14,445 nucleotides of DNA from CAVPRW01 sp046727435 [NCBI: bacterium] (GCA_046727435.1 JBKPCR010000383.1:1-14445); one strand, 5' to 3'. Shown: positions 1-7,001, counted from the first letter of the stretch. Made by a program: numbers and translations. The notes: a model not told the origin generated them from the sequence alone.

Positions 1-123
1 CATGCCAACAATATCACCATCGGCGAGATCCACACCAATTACGCCACGAACCAGAAGATTGCCCAATGGGATCTCGGCAGGAACCTGTACGACAACAATC
101 CGCGCTATCTCATTCGGAGATAG
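1..123 (+). CDS. C-terminal end of an unrecognised protein (5' end outside window)
   Basis: An open frame runs from the first base to a TAG at 121-123 and gives 40 residues ending NPRYLIRR. The composition (Asn, Tyr and Ile rich, mixed polar) looks like a real soluble protein end rather than a shadow frame, and no other frame here is open and protein-like. I do not recognise the family from so short a tail. A GC-rich inverted repeat follows within 10 bases of the stop and may mark the end of its transcript. The next gene, mscL, starts 138 bases later, so the two are probably separate units. Confidence 0.55.
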   Translation, partial: HANNITIGEIHTNYATNQKIAQWDLGRNLYDNNPRYLIRR

Positions 124-131
124 CCTGCACA

Positions 132-152
132 GCGGCCGTACCTAGTGGCCGC
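132..152. terminator. GC-rich hairpin after the first gene, possible terminator
   Basis: GCGGCC at 132-137 pairs perfectly with GGCCGC at 147-152 around a 9-base loop, 8 bases after the upstream stop codon. The position suits a transcription terminator or 3' end stabiliser. There is no T-run after the stem (CTCTCGTGGTTCTCC follows), so a classical intrinsic terminator is not demonstrated. Confidence 0.3.
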
Positions 153-261
153 CTCTCGTGGTTCTCCCTGCGGCTGGCGCACGGCACGATGGGCGGCCGA
201 GGTGATGAAAACCTGAACCTGCGGACGTGTTGACGTCTACCCCTGCGACAGGAGTGGGAAC

Positions 262-705
262 ATGTTCAGAGAGTTCAGAGAATTTGCTATGCGCGGCAAT
301 GTCGTCGACTTGGCCGTGGGCATTATCATCGGCGCGGCCTTTGGCAAAATCGTGACCTCTCTGGTCAACGATATCGTCATGCCACCCGTCGGGCTCCTGC
401 TCGGCCGAGTCGATTTTTCCAGCCTGTTCATCAATCTCTCAGGACAGCCCTACGCCTCGCTGGCAGAAGCCAAAGCTGCGGGCGCTCCGACCATCAACTA
501 CGGCGTGTTTCTCAACAGCGTGATCGACTTCGTCATTGTGGCCTTTGCCATCTTCTTGTTGGTGCGATTCATCAATCGCCTGAGCCGCCAGCCTAAGGCG
601 ACCCCAGAGGCACCAACCACTCGAGAGTGCCCCTTCTGTTTATCGTCGATTCCCCTCAGAGCTACGCGCTGCCCCCAGTGCACCTCCACGTTGCAAGCGG
701 CATAA
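262..705 (+). CDS. mscL: large-conductance mechanosensitive channel MscL with C-terminal zinc-ribbon-like tail
   Basis: MscL is a homopentameric inner-membrane channel that opens under membrane tension and releases solutes during osmotic downshock. The 147-residue product starts [13 protein letters not shown] and continues with the conserved first helix ([18 protein letters not shown], about residues 14-31), the [10 protein letters not shown] segment (35-44), and a second membrane helix at about 82-104. These are diagnostic of the family. AGGAG at 250-254 lies 7 bases before the ATG. The usual short C-terminal helical bundle is replaced or followed by a Pro/Thr linker and two CxxC pairs, CPFC at 123-126 and CPQC at 137-140, which resemble a zinc ribbon. 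As far as I recall such tails occur in other MscL proteins, so this is a variant and not a fusion unique to this organism. It appears to be a single-gene unit upstream of the chromate locus. Confidence 0.96.
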   Translation: MFREFREFAMRGNVVDLAVGIIIGAAFGKIVTSLVNDIVMPPVGLLLGRVDFSSLFINLSGQPYASLAEAKAAGAPTINYGVFLNSVIDFVIVAFAIFLLVRFINRLSRQPKATPEAPTTRECPFCLSSIPLRATRCPQCTSTLQAA

Positions 706-772
706 GACGCTATCGCATCCGCATGACACAATGCTCACCGATCCCACCTCAGCATTACGCCTTAGAATGCAC

Positions 773-816
773 GTGAAATTATTGTTGCTATTTATGGAAA
801 TAAATATTACGTTCAC
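773..816 (+). promoter_or_regulatory. AT-rich dyad upstream of chrB, candidate operator/promoter region
   Basis: In otherwise GC-rich DNA, 776-810 is strikingly AT-rich. It contains the perfect inverted repeat TATTTAT-GGAA-ATAAATA (789-795 and 800-806). A second pair, GTGAA at 773-777 and TTCAC at 812-816, flanks it on a slightly different centre. The site sits about 20 to 65 bases upstream of the chrB start, where the promoter and an operator would lie. I see no convincing pair of -35 and -10 boxes, so the promoter itself is not pinned down. ChrB homologues regulate their own operons in response to chromate, so autoregulation here is plausible but inferred. Confidence 0.4.
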
Positions 817-837
817 CGGTGGAACGGGAGGATCTCT

Positions 838-1803
838 ATGCCCTGGTTGGTGTTTTCCTATTCGCTACCATCGAAGGCGCAGTCCAGCCCTCGCGTGGCG
901 CTGTGGCGACGGTTGCGTCGTCTGGGTGCGATCACGCTCACGGGCGGCATCCATGTCTTGCCCGCTCGCGAGGAAGACGTGGAAGCGTTCCAGTGGCTAG
1001 CCGAGGAGGTGCAGCAGGCCAAGGGGGAGGCTGTAGTGATGCGTGTGGAGCAGTTTGAGGGGCTGACCGACGCCGACCTCATCGAACGCTTCCGCCGGGC
1101 CCGGGCCCAGGATTATGCCGCGCTGGAGGCGCAAGCGTCCGCCCTGGAGGAGCGCCTGCGCGCGCGGCTCAAACCAGAGGAGCGCTCGCATCTGCGAGAG
1201 CGACTTGAGCGGCTGCGACGACAGCACGGTGAGGTCGCCCGTATCGACTTCTTCGACGCTCCAGAGGGGAGCCTCGTCGCGGCGCACCTGGCACGTTTTG
1301 CCCAGGCGCTGGCAGCTGGCGAGGCGTCGTCGACCGTCGTCGCTCCTGCCGCCATTCAGGCATACCGCGACCGGCGCTGGGTCACCCGGCCACGTCCGCA
1401 CGTCGATCGGCTCGCCTGCATCTGGCTCATCCGGCGGTTCATCAACCCATCTGCTGTCATCCGCTACGCGAATACACCTGAGGCCGATGAAGTCGCCTTC
1501 GACATGCGCCAGGGAGCCTTCAGTCATCAAGGCAACCTGTGTACGTTTGAAACCATGGTCGCCGCTTTCGGGCTCGAGGAGCCGAGCCTGCGCCTCATGG
1601 GAGAAATCGTCCACGAGATCGATTTGCGGGATGGCCGGTATGCCCACCCGGAGACCGCGGTCATCGACGCCGTGCTGAAGGGATGGCTCCTCATGGGGTT
1701 CTCCGACCATGAACTCGAAGCTCATGGCGTGGCCCTCTTCGAAGGGCTCTATGCCGCGTTTGCCCGAGGAGGGCGGCCCAAGCCATCCGGCAAGAAGGGG
1801 TAA
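838..1803 (+). CDS. chrB: ChrB chromate-sensing/resistance protein, full length
   Basis: The 321-residue product has the two-part layout of ChrB. The N-terminal domain (about 1-170) starts MPWLVFSYSLP and contains a charged helical stretch at 85-135. The C-terminal ChrB domain (about 178-308) has VDRLACIWLIRRFI at 189-202 and FSHQGNLCTFE at 228-238. In characterised chromate operons ChrB is a cytoplasmic regulator that responds to chromate and is needed for full resistance; that role is inferred here by family. GGGAGG at about 826-831 supports the ATG at 838. It is the first gene of the locus, 24 bases before a second ChrB-domain gene, and has an AT-rich dyad upstream that may be its operator. 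All domains look complete. Confidence 0.9.
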   Translation: MPWLVFSYSLPSKAQSSPRVALWRRLRRLGAITLTGGIHVLPAREEDVEAFQWLAEEVQQAKGEAVVMRVEQFEGLTDADLIERFRRARAQDYAALEAQASALEERLRARLKPEERSHLRERLERLRRQHGEVARIDFFDAPEGSLVAAHLARFAQALAAGEASSTVVAPAAIQAYRDRRWVTRPRPHVDRLACIWLIRRFINPSAVIRYANTPEADEVAFDMRQGAFSHQGNLCTFETMVAAFGLEEPSLRLMGEIVHEIDLRDGRYAHPETAVIDAVLKGWLLMGFSDHELEAHGVALFEGLYAAFARGGRPKPSGKKG

Positions 1804-1827
1804 GACGCTGAGGAAAGGAGATACCGC

Positions 1828-2283
1828 ATGAAGTGGATCACACGTGAACGCGCCAAAGTCGATCGCGTTGCCTGCCCGTGGCTCATCAGCCGCTTTCTCG
1901 ACCCAAACCCAGAGTTCATCTATGTGCCGGCCGAGCAGGTGCTGGCCGAAGCCGAGGTGCGAGGGGCGACTCCGTATGACGTGGCGGGCGTGGAGCTCGG
2001 ACATCAGGGGCCTCTCTGTAGCTTCGACGCGCTACTGCGCAAGTACGAGCTCGATGGTAAAGACCCGGCGCTAGACCGCGTGGCCCTCATCGTGCGTGGG
2101 GCTGATACTGCTGCCAAGGACCTCACGCCCGAGTCCCGAGGGCTCGATGCCATCGCTGGCGGCTTCCAGATCATGGAGATCAGCGACCACGAGAAGCTCA
2201 AATGGGAGTTCCCGCTCTATGATGCGCTGTATGTCTACTGCGGCGGCACATGGCCTATCCCCGGGCCCACCGAGGGTGTCTGA
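1828..2283 (+). CDS. small ChrB C-terminal-domain protein (chromate resistance)
   Basis: This 151-residue protein consists only of the domain found at the C-terminus of ChrB. VDRVACPWLISRFL at 11-24 and LGHQGPLCSFD at 57-67 align with the same motifs of the upstream ChrB (189-202 and 228-238). It lacks the N-terminal ChrB part. AAAGGAGA ends about 7 bases before the ATG. The conserved Cys and His residues (Cys16, His59, Cys64) suggest metal or oxyanion contact, but no activity is proven. It follows chrB by 24 bases and precedes the split chrA pair by 91 bases, so co-transcription is likely. It could have arisen by duplication of the chrB 3' half, although the two sequences are well diverged outside the motifs. 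Confidence 0.85.
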   Translation: MKWITRERAKVDRVACPWLISRFLDPNPEFIYVPAEQVLAEAEVRGATPYDVAGVELGHQGPLCSFDALLRKYELDGKDPALDRVALIVRGADTAAKDLTPESRGLDAIAGGFQIMEISDHEKLKWEFPLYDALYVYCGGTWPIPGPTEGV

Positions 2284-2374
2284 GCGGGAATGTTTAGGTT
2301 CAGGGAAGCGACGTGCGAAGCGGCTACGGCAATAGATTGGTTGGTAACTTCGTATGCGCCAAGGGAGGTGACAG

Positions 2375-3016
2375 ATGATGCCCACGCAGGAACCCCCAAG
2401 CCTGACTGGTGATGCAGGCGCATCACCCGCTCCTCAGCAACCGCCCAAGGTACCAGCGCTCACGCTTGGGTGGATTTTCCTGCACATCGGTGCGACCGCT
2501 TACGGTGGTCTTGGGACCACGCTGGCGCTGATCGAGCGCGAACTGGTGACGAAGCGCGGGATGCTCACGCCAGCCGATGTCACCGAAGCGCTCACCTATA
2601 CCAAACTTCTCCCCGGTTCGACCGGCCCCCAGGCGATAGCCTATCTCGGCTACAAGCTCGGCGGATGGTCCGGCTCAGCCGTTGCCATGGCGGCTTTCAT
2701 CTTCCCTTCTGCGCTACTGATGGTGCTGCTGGCCGGCGCCTATGTGGCGACCACCGCTCTGCCGGCGATTGGCCCCACGGTGAACGGATTGACGGCAGGG
2801 GTGGTGGGGATCCTCCTGGCGACGACCTACCGGCTTGGTAAGCCCAATATCAAGGAGCCCCTCACGTGGGGGATTGCGCTGGTGGCGTTCGCCGCCGGGG
2901 CTTTCGTCGGCGTCAGCGCCGCACTGATCGTGGTGGCCGCGGGCCTCCTCGGGATGATCCTGCTGTCGCCACCCAGTGCCGCTCAGGATCCGAAACGAAA
3001 GGAGGCGCGGCCATGA
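2375..3016 (+). CDS. chromate transporter, N-terminal-type single CHR domain (short-chain ChrA subunit 1)
   Basis: The 213-residue membrane protein matches the first half of ChrA. HIGATAYGG at 37-45 and LLPGSTGPQAIAYLGY at 78-93 correspond to the conserved GA-YGG and PGP...GY signatures of the CHR family. Hydrophobic segments follow at about 102-123, 135-152 and 165-197. Residues 1-28 form a Pro/Ala-rich cytoplasmic-looking leader. AAGGGAGGTG at 2361-2370 lies just before the ATG-ATG start. The stop overlaps the next gene's start as ATGA (3013-3016), the usual sign of coupled translation. Short-chain CHR proteins act as pairs that export chromate across the inner membrane, so this subunit should work with the next gene. 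Confidence 0.9.
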   Translation: MMPTQEPPSLTGDAGASPAPQQPPKVPALTLGWIFLHIGATAYGGLGTTLALIERELVTKRGMLTPADVTEALTYTKLLPGSTGPQAIAYLGYKLGGWSGSAVAMAAFIFPSALLMVLLAGAYVATTALPAIGPTVNGLTAGVVGILLATTYRLGKPNIKEPLTWGIALVAFAAGAFVGVSAALIVVAAGLLGMILLSPPSAAQDPKRKEARP

Positions 3017-3549
3017 TATTCGACCTCTTCTGGCGCTTTGTGCTCATCAGCCTCCTGGCCTTCGGTGGGGGAGCGGCGGCGCTGCCGCTCGTCGAGCGCC
3101 TGGCGGTGAGCGAGGCTGGGTGGGCGAGCCCGCAGGATTTCGCCACGGCAGTGGCGTGCGGCTATGTGACGCCAGGGCCTGTGCTGATTACCGCCACGTT
3201 TGTCGGCTACCGCGCCGCCGGCCTGAGCGGGGCTTTTGCCGCCACGGTGGGTGTCTTCCTGATGCCCTGGTTCTTGGCCGCCGCCGCCGCTCAGCAGCTC
3301 CAGCGCTTCATGCAGCACCCGAGACTGGCGGGCTTTGGTCGGGGGGCTGCCCCGGCAGTGGTAGGGCTCCTCGGCGTCACGGCCCTGAGCATTGCCAAAC
3401 ACAGCTTTACGCACTGGGCCTATGCCCTGATTGCCGTCGTCGCCTTAGCGCTCGCCCTGTGGACTAAGGTGCACCCGATTCTCATCCTCATCGGTGGGGC
3501 GGCCATCGGCTGGGGTATCGGTGCCTTGACTGGACCCACCACGCCATGA
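3013..3549 (+). CDS. chromate transporter, C-terminal-type single CHR domain (short-chain ChrA subunit 2)
   Basis: Starting at the ATG that overlaps the previous stop gives 178 residues. AAAGGAGG at about 2998-3005 is well placed for that ATG, and upstream codons in this frame overlap subunit 1 and are not supported. LLAFGGG at 14-20 and TPGPVLITATFVGY at 53-66 are the second-domain versions of the CHR motifs. Membrane segments run at about 6-24, 70-95, 112-128 and 135-170. Together with subunit 1 it reconstitutes a complete two-domain ChrA, the membrane chromate exporter. The next gene follows after 17 bases. An intact two-domain ChrA also lies 2.2 kb downstream, so the locus holds two different architectures of the same transporter. 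Confidence 0.9.
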   Translation: MIFDLFWRFVLISLLAFGGGAAALPLVERLAVSEAGWASPQDFATAVACGYVTPGPVLITATFVGYRAAGLSGAFAATVGVFLMPWFLAAAAAQQLQRFMQHPRLAGFGRGAAPAVVGLLGVTALSIAKHSFTHWAYALIAVVALALALWTKVHPILILIGGAAIGWGIGALTGPTTP

Positions 3550-3566
3550 GAGGGGAGAATGGGCGC

Positions 3567-4252
3567 ATGACAAAGGCTCGCGCCCTACCGTGTACCGCAC
3601 TGCTGCTGGCGGCGCTGCTCGCCCCGCGATGCCTTGCCCAACCGAGGGACGCAGGGCTGCTGAGGCCATCATCATGGATTTCGACGCCAGCGCTGTAGGC
3701 ACATTTCCGCCCGGCTTTTCAAGCGCAGTCACGGGCGGTGGTGGGCCAGCTTCCTGGGCGGTCGTCGAGGACCTCACGGCGCCAAGCGGTGGGAAAGTGC
3801 TTGCACAGACAAGCACCAATAGGGCATCCGTTCGCTTTCCCCTCTGCGTCTATGACGGGTTTATGGCCTCAGATGTCACGGTGTCGGTCAGCTTCAAGCC
3901 AGTCTCCGGGACGATTGACCAGGCAGCAGGGCTTGTCGCCCGCTACCGCGACAAGGACAACTACTACATCGTCCGTGCTAACGCTCTGGAAAACAACGTC
4001 CGGCTTTATAAGGTTGAGCGCGGCAACCGCAAGCAGTTTGCAGGCGCGAATGTGAAGGTACCCTCCGGGGAGTGGCAGATACTTGCCCTCGAAATCAAGG
4101 GCACGCACTTCCGGGTGCTGCTTAGCGACACACTCCTCTTTGAGGCGGACGATGCCACTTTCAAAAACGCGGGGAAGGTTGGGGTGTGGACCAAAGCGGA
4201 CAGCGTGACCTACTTCGACAACCTGCGGATGAAGACCGGGAATGCACGGTAA
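3567..4252 (+). CDS. exported DUF1080/LamG-like (concanavalin-fold) protein, frameshifted after its signal peptide
   Basis: The body, in the frame from about 3666 to 4252, contains VSVSFKPVSG, DQAAGLVARYRDKDNYYIVR and KVGVWTKADSVTYFDN. It looks like a DUF1080/3-keto-disaccharide-hydrolase-like jelly-roll domain. The natural start, ATG 3567 behind AGGGGAGA (3551-3558), encodes a good signal peptide, MTKARALPCTALLLAALLAP..CLAQP, in a different frame that ends at a TAG near 3700. The body frame has only a GTG at 3590 with no Shine-Dalgarno site and no signal peptide. One missing base restores a single exported protein; the CCC at 3637-3639 or the GGG at 3646-3648 are likely sites. This is either a sequencing error or a true inactivating mutation. 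It follows chrA subunit 2 by 17 bases and precedes a DUF1259 gene. Its substrate is unknown, and proteins of this fold often bind or process sugars. Confidence 0.75.
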
Positions 4253-4305
4253 CTGCGCTGACGATCATTGAACAGTGAGAGCTTGTGATGGAAAGAGAGG
4301 TCAGC

Positions 4306-5219
4306 ATGATGGGAAATACGATTACTCGCTTTGGAATTACGTTGACATTGATCGCCGTCGCGATCGTTTGGAGCACGGGGCTCTGCCTCGGCGGGAAACG
4401 GCCCTCGATCCGGTGACGATCGAGCGGCTGAAGGGTGCGAAAGGCGAACTGAATGAGAAGGAAGGGGTGTTCAAAGTCAGCATGCCACGGACAGACCTCG
4501 ACGTGCATGTGGCTGGTGTCAAGATGACCCCCCCACTGGGCCTGACCTCCTGGGCGGCGTTCCACAAAATGGAGAACCAGACGATGGTCATGGGCGACAT
4601 GGTCATGCTGGAAGACCAAGTGAACCCCGTGATGAGTGCGGCATTGGAGAGTGGCATCGAGGTGACCGCGCTGCACAACCATTTCTTCTGGGACACGCCG
4701 AAGGTGATGTTCATGCACATCGGTGGCATGGGCGACGAGGGAAAACTGGCTGAGGCAGTGGGGCACATCTTGGCCAAAATCAAAGAGACAAGCGGCGGCA
4801 AAGGGGTCGTACCCCAAGCCGAGATCATCCCCGACCAGACGTCCCTGGATCCCAAGATCATCGAGGACATCCTGAGGGTAAAGGGCCAGCTGAGCAATGG
4901 CGTCTACAAGCTCACCATCGGGCGCACCACGACGATGGACGGCCATGAGGTGGGAAACACCATGGGGGTCAATACCTGGGCCGCCTTTGCCGGGAGCAAC
5001 GAACAGGCCATGGTCGACGGTGATTTCGCCATGCTCGAAAGTGAGCTTCAGCCAGTGCTCAAGGCCTTGCGTGGTGCTGGCATCAACATCGTCGCCATCC
5101 ATAACCACATGGCTTCGGAGTCGCCACGCATTTTGTTCCTCCATTATTGAGGCATTGGCGCCACGCGCGAGCTAGCTAGAGGCCTTAAAGCCGCGCTTGA
5201 CCAGACGCAACACCAATAA
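4306..5219 (+). pseudogene. exported DUF1259 (LppY/LpqO-like) protein, two domain copies; disrupted by a frameshift and an in-frame TGA
   Basis: Two DUF1259 copies are visible. Copy 1 has GLTSWAAFH and LHNHFFWDTPKVMFMHIGG (about 4671-4727). Copy 2 has VNTWAAFAG and IHNHMASESPRILFLHY (about 5097-5147). The HNH...P...F.H residues recur in both and may bind metal, but no activity is established for the family. ATG 4306 behind AGAGAGG (4294-4300) encodes a hydrophobic export signal (MMGNTITRFGITLTLIAVAI..) that runs into the wrong frame. Adding one base in GGGAAA (4393-4398) joins it to ALDPVTIERL, the expected start of the mature protein. The open body frame ends at TGA 5148-5150, exactly where the family normally has Trp (HYWG). 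The next codons read GIGATRELARGLKAALDQTQ up to TAA 5217-5219, a family-like C-terminus. A caller without this view would give 4275-5150. Confidence 0.75.
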
Positions 5220-5233
5220 ACAGTTATAAACAG
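5216..5233 (+). repeat. tandem 8-bp direct repeat ATAAACAG
   Basis: ATAAACAG occurs at 5216-5223 and 5226-5233, separated by TT, giving a 10-base period, one helical turn. It overlaps the restored DUF1259 stop and lies 28 bases before the Shine-Dalgarno site of the next reading frame. A pair of half-sites on one DNA face could be a regulator site, but it may equally be chance in this locally AT-rich patch. Confidence 0.3.
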
Positions 5234-5240
5234 CCAGGGC

Positions 5241-5498
5241 TTGCGTCGCTCACGACAGCTGGAGGTGATTGATGGAACAGCACTGGTAGTGGTGGGCGTC
5301 GTCCTCAACCTCGCCATGTGGTTGGGTCTTCACACGCTCTTCGGCATGGTGACGGAGATCACGGTGCTTGGGATGATCATCCCCGTGCCGCATCTGACGG
5401 CGCTCGATGTCTTTGCGTTCTTGCCTGCGGCGGTCATGTTCATCATTTCCACGCATGTCGAGCGGCTGATCTCTGAGCTGAAGGGGCTTGGTGGATGA
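5241..5498 (+). pseudogene. remnant of a long-chain ChrA C-terminal end
   Basis: The frame contains VVVGVVLNLAMWLGLHTLFG followed by PVPHLTALDVFAFLPAAV, which resembles the last membrane segments of long-chain ChrA (compare AAVVGVILNLAVWFALHTLFG in characterised ChrA, from memory). The rest of the transporter, including both PGP...GY motifs, is absent, and similarity fades upstream of about 5270. A strong GGAGG (5261-5265) precedes ATG 5272, but that ATG reads MEQHW and stops; one extra base would place it in frame with LVVVGVV. It is therefore either a decayed, truncated chrA or a frameshifted small membrane gene derived from one. The intact ChrA lies 255 bases downstream, and its C-terminus is a different sequence, so this is not a simple duplication of that gene. 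Confidence 0.55.
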
Positions 5499-5752
5499 GC
5501 TCAAGAGAGCCGCTGTCATAGTGGGTCTGCAACAAGTTCCCGTGAAGAGGATTGCCTCCTGACCGATGCAGCTCAATCTGATTGCACTCAAGTCATGGCG
5601 TTCTATATCAACTTTCATCCTTCGAAGCTGCCGAAGGAGCAACAGGATCCAGTGGTGTAACGGTAGGTGCACTATCCTTTTCGGCAGTGCTTTCGGCACC
5701 TCCATGGGGCACGCCAAATCCCGGGCACGACGAGGGCAGGAGGGATCCATGC

Positions 5753-6955
5753 ATGAGTGATAAGCACGCGGTTTTTCGACAGCGCTGGCGGGAGGTGATT
5801 GGGACATTCCTGAAGCTGGGGGCCCTGAGCTATGGGGGCCCCGCTCTAATGGGCATCATGCAGATGGAGGTCCAGGAAAAGCGCGCTTGGATGACACGAG
5901 AACGGTTTCTCGAGGGGTTGGCGCTGGTAAATACCTTGCCAGGTCCTGGCGCAACTCAGCTGGGGATCTTTTTAGGCTATACCCGAGCTGGGTGGTGGGG
6001 CGGCATGTTGGCGGGCGTCTGTTTCATCCTCCCAGCCTTCTGTATCATGCTTTCCTTGACCGTAATTTACCACCACTATGGCACCCTGCCGAGCATCCGC
6101 CATGTCTTCTACGGACTGAGTCCAGTGGTGGTAGGAATTTTCGCGATGTCCTTGTTCCGGCTGGGCAGGTCCGCGGTTCGAGATCGGCAGCAGGTTTTGC
6201 TCGCAATCGGTGCGGCGTTAGTCGTGGGCCTCACCCCTTTAGGCATCATCCCTACCTTGCTTCTGGCCGGCGCTGTCGGTATTGCGCTGTATGGTTCACG
6301 TACCAGGGGGATGGTCTCCGCACTGGTTATCATGGCGCTTTACAGTGTGCACCACTGGGGAGGCGCATGGTTGATGCTCCCCGCTTTCACTGGGACCGCC
6401 GTCGGCCCGGCCGTAAGTGTGCTCAGCCCCGGCCTATGGGATATCGGGCTCTTCTTTCTCAAGGTCGGAGCCTTCTCCTATGGGGGCGGACTGGCCATCC
6501 TGGGGTTTATCCAGGATGAGGTCGTGAATCAATTGCACTGGCTGACGCCGCAGCAATTCCTTGACGGTCTTGCCCTCGGTCAATTAACCCCGGGGCCTAT
6601 CCTCATGCAGGCCGCGTTCGTGGGCTATGGGATCGGCTCCATCTTGGGAGCGGCGGTCGCGGCGGCAGCGATCTTCCTGCCATCCTTCATTATGATGCTC
6701 TCCCTACTTCCCGTGTTGGAGCGTATGCAAGGTATGGTCTGGATGACAGCGGCGCTGCGGGGCATCAGCCCGGCGGTGATCGGCGTGATCGCCGTGGCAA
6801 TTGTACAGATGCTTCCTCATGCGATACCGGACCTTATTACTGGGTTACTGGCTATGGGAACGGTTGTGGCGATGATGCTTTGGCGCCTTAGTCCCTTACC
6901 GCTGATGGCCGGGGGAGCTGCCATTGGGTTCGTCTTACGCGCCCGATTATCTTGA
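5753..6955 (+). CDS. chrA: chromate transporter ChrA, two-domain (long-chain) form
   Basis: The 400-residue product is a complete CHR-family transporter that exports chromate across the inner membrane. Domain 1 has FLKLGALSYGGP at 19-30 and LPGPGATQLGIFLGY at 62-76. Domain 2 repeats them as FLKVGAFSYGGG at 235-246 and TPGPILMQAAFVGY at 279-292. About ten hydrophobic segments are spread over the length. I chose ATG 5753 (MSDKHAVF), because GGAGG at 5739-5743 is suitably placed and the open frame upstream is low-complexity and lacks a site. ATG 5749 is out of frame and stops after three codons. It is the last intact gene of the chromate locus. It differs in architecture from the split pair at 2375-3549 and may be a separately acquired copy. 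Confidence 0.93.
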   Translation: MSDKHAVFRQRWREVIGTFLKLGALSYGGPALMGIMQMEVQEKRAWMTRERFLEGLALVNTLPGPGATQLGIFLGYTRAGWWGGMLAGVCFILPAFCIMLSLTVIYHHYGTLPSIRHVFYGLSPVVVGIFAMSLFRLGRSAVRDRQQVLLAIGAALVVGLTPLGIIPTLLLAGAVGIALYGSRTRGMVSALVIMALYSVHHWGGAWLMLPAFTGTAVGPAVSVLSPGLWDIGLFFLKVGAFSYGGGLAILGFIQDEVVNQLHWLTPQQFLDGLALGQLTPGPILMQAAFVGYGIGSILGAAVAAAAIFLPSFIMMLSLLPVLERMQGMVWMTAALRGISPAVIGVIAVAIVQMLPHAIPDLITGLLAMGTVVAMMLWRLSPLPLMAGGAAIGFVLRARLS

Positions 6956-7001
6956 CAGCCCTGGTAGCACAAGGCTGCCCAGGAGCCACCACGGAGGAAT
7001 C

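Noticed and set aside
997-2004. Long minus-strand open frame (335 codons) opposite chrB
   Set aside because: It is antisense to the well-supported ChrB and ChrB-domain genes, and its translation shows no family features. It is a typical shadow frame in GC-rich DNA.
4161-5144. Long minus-strand open frame (327 codons) opposite the DUF1259 gene
   Set aside because: The His/Val/Asp-rich translation mirrors the sense codons of DUF1259, and the sense strand carries clear duplicated motifs.
5595-5660. 21-codon frame starting MAFYINFHPSK
   Set aside because: No ribosome site and too short to judge; it lies in the gap between the ChrA remnant and ChrA. I see no family.
5582-5752. 57-codon N-terminal extension of the intact ChrA
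   Set aside because: The extension is low-complexity, lacks a ribosome site and is not family-like. ATG 5753 has GGAGG upstream and gives a standard-length ChrA.
6960-6983. Imperfect hairpin CCTGG...CCAGG after chrA as a terminator
   Set aside because: The stem is interrupted and no T-run follows, so terminator function is not supported.
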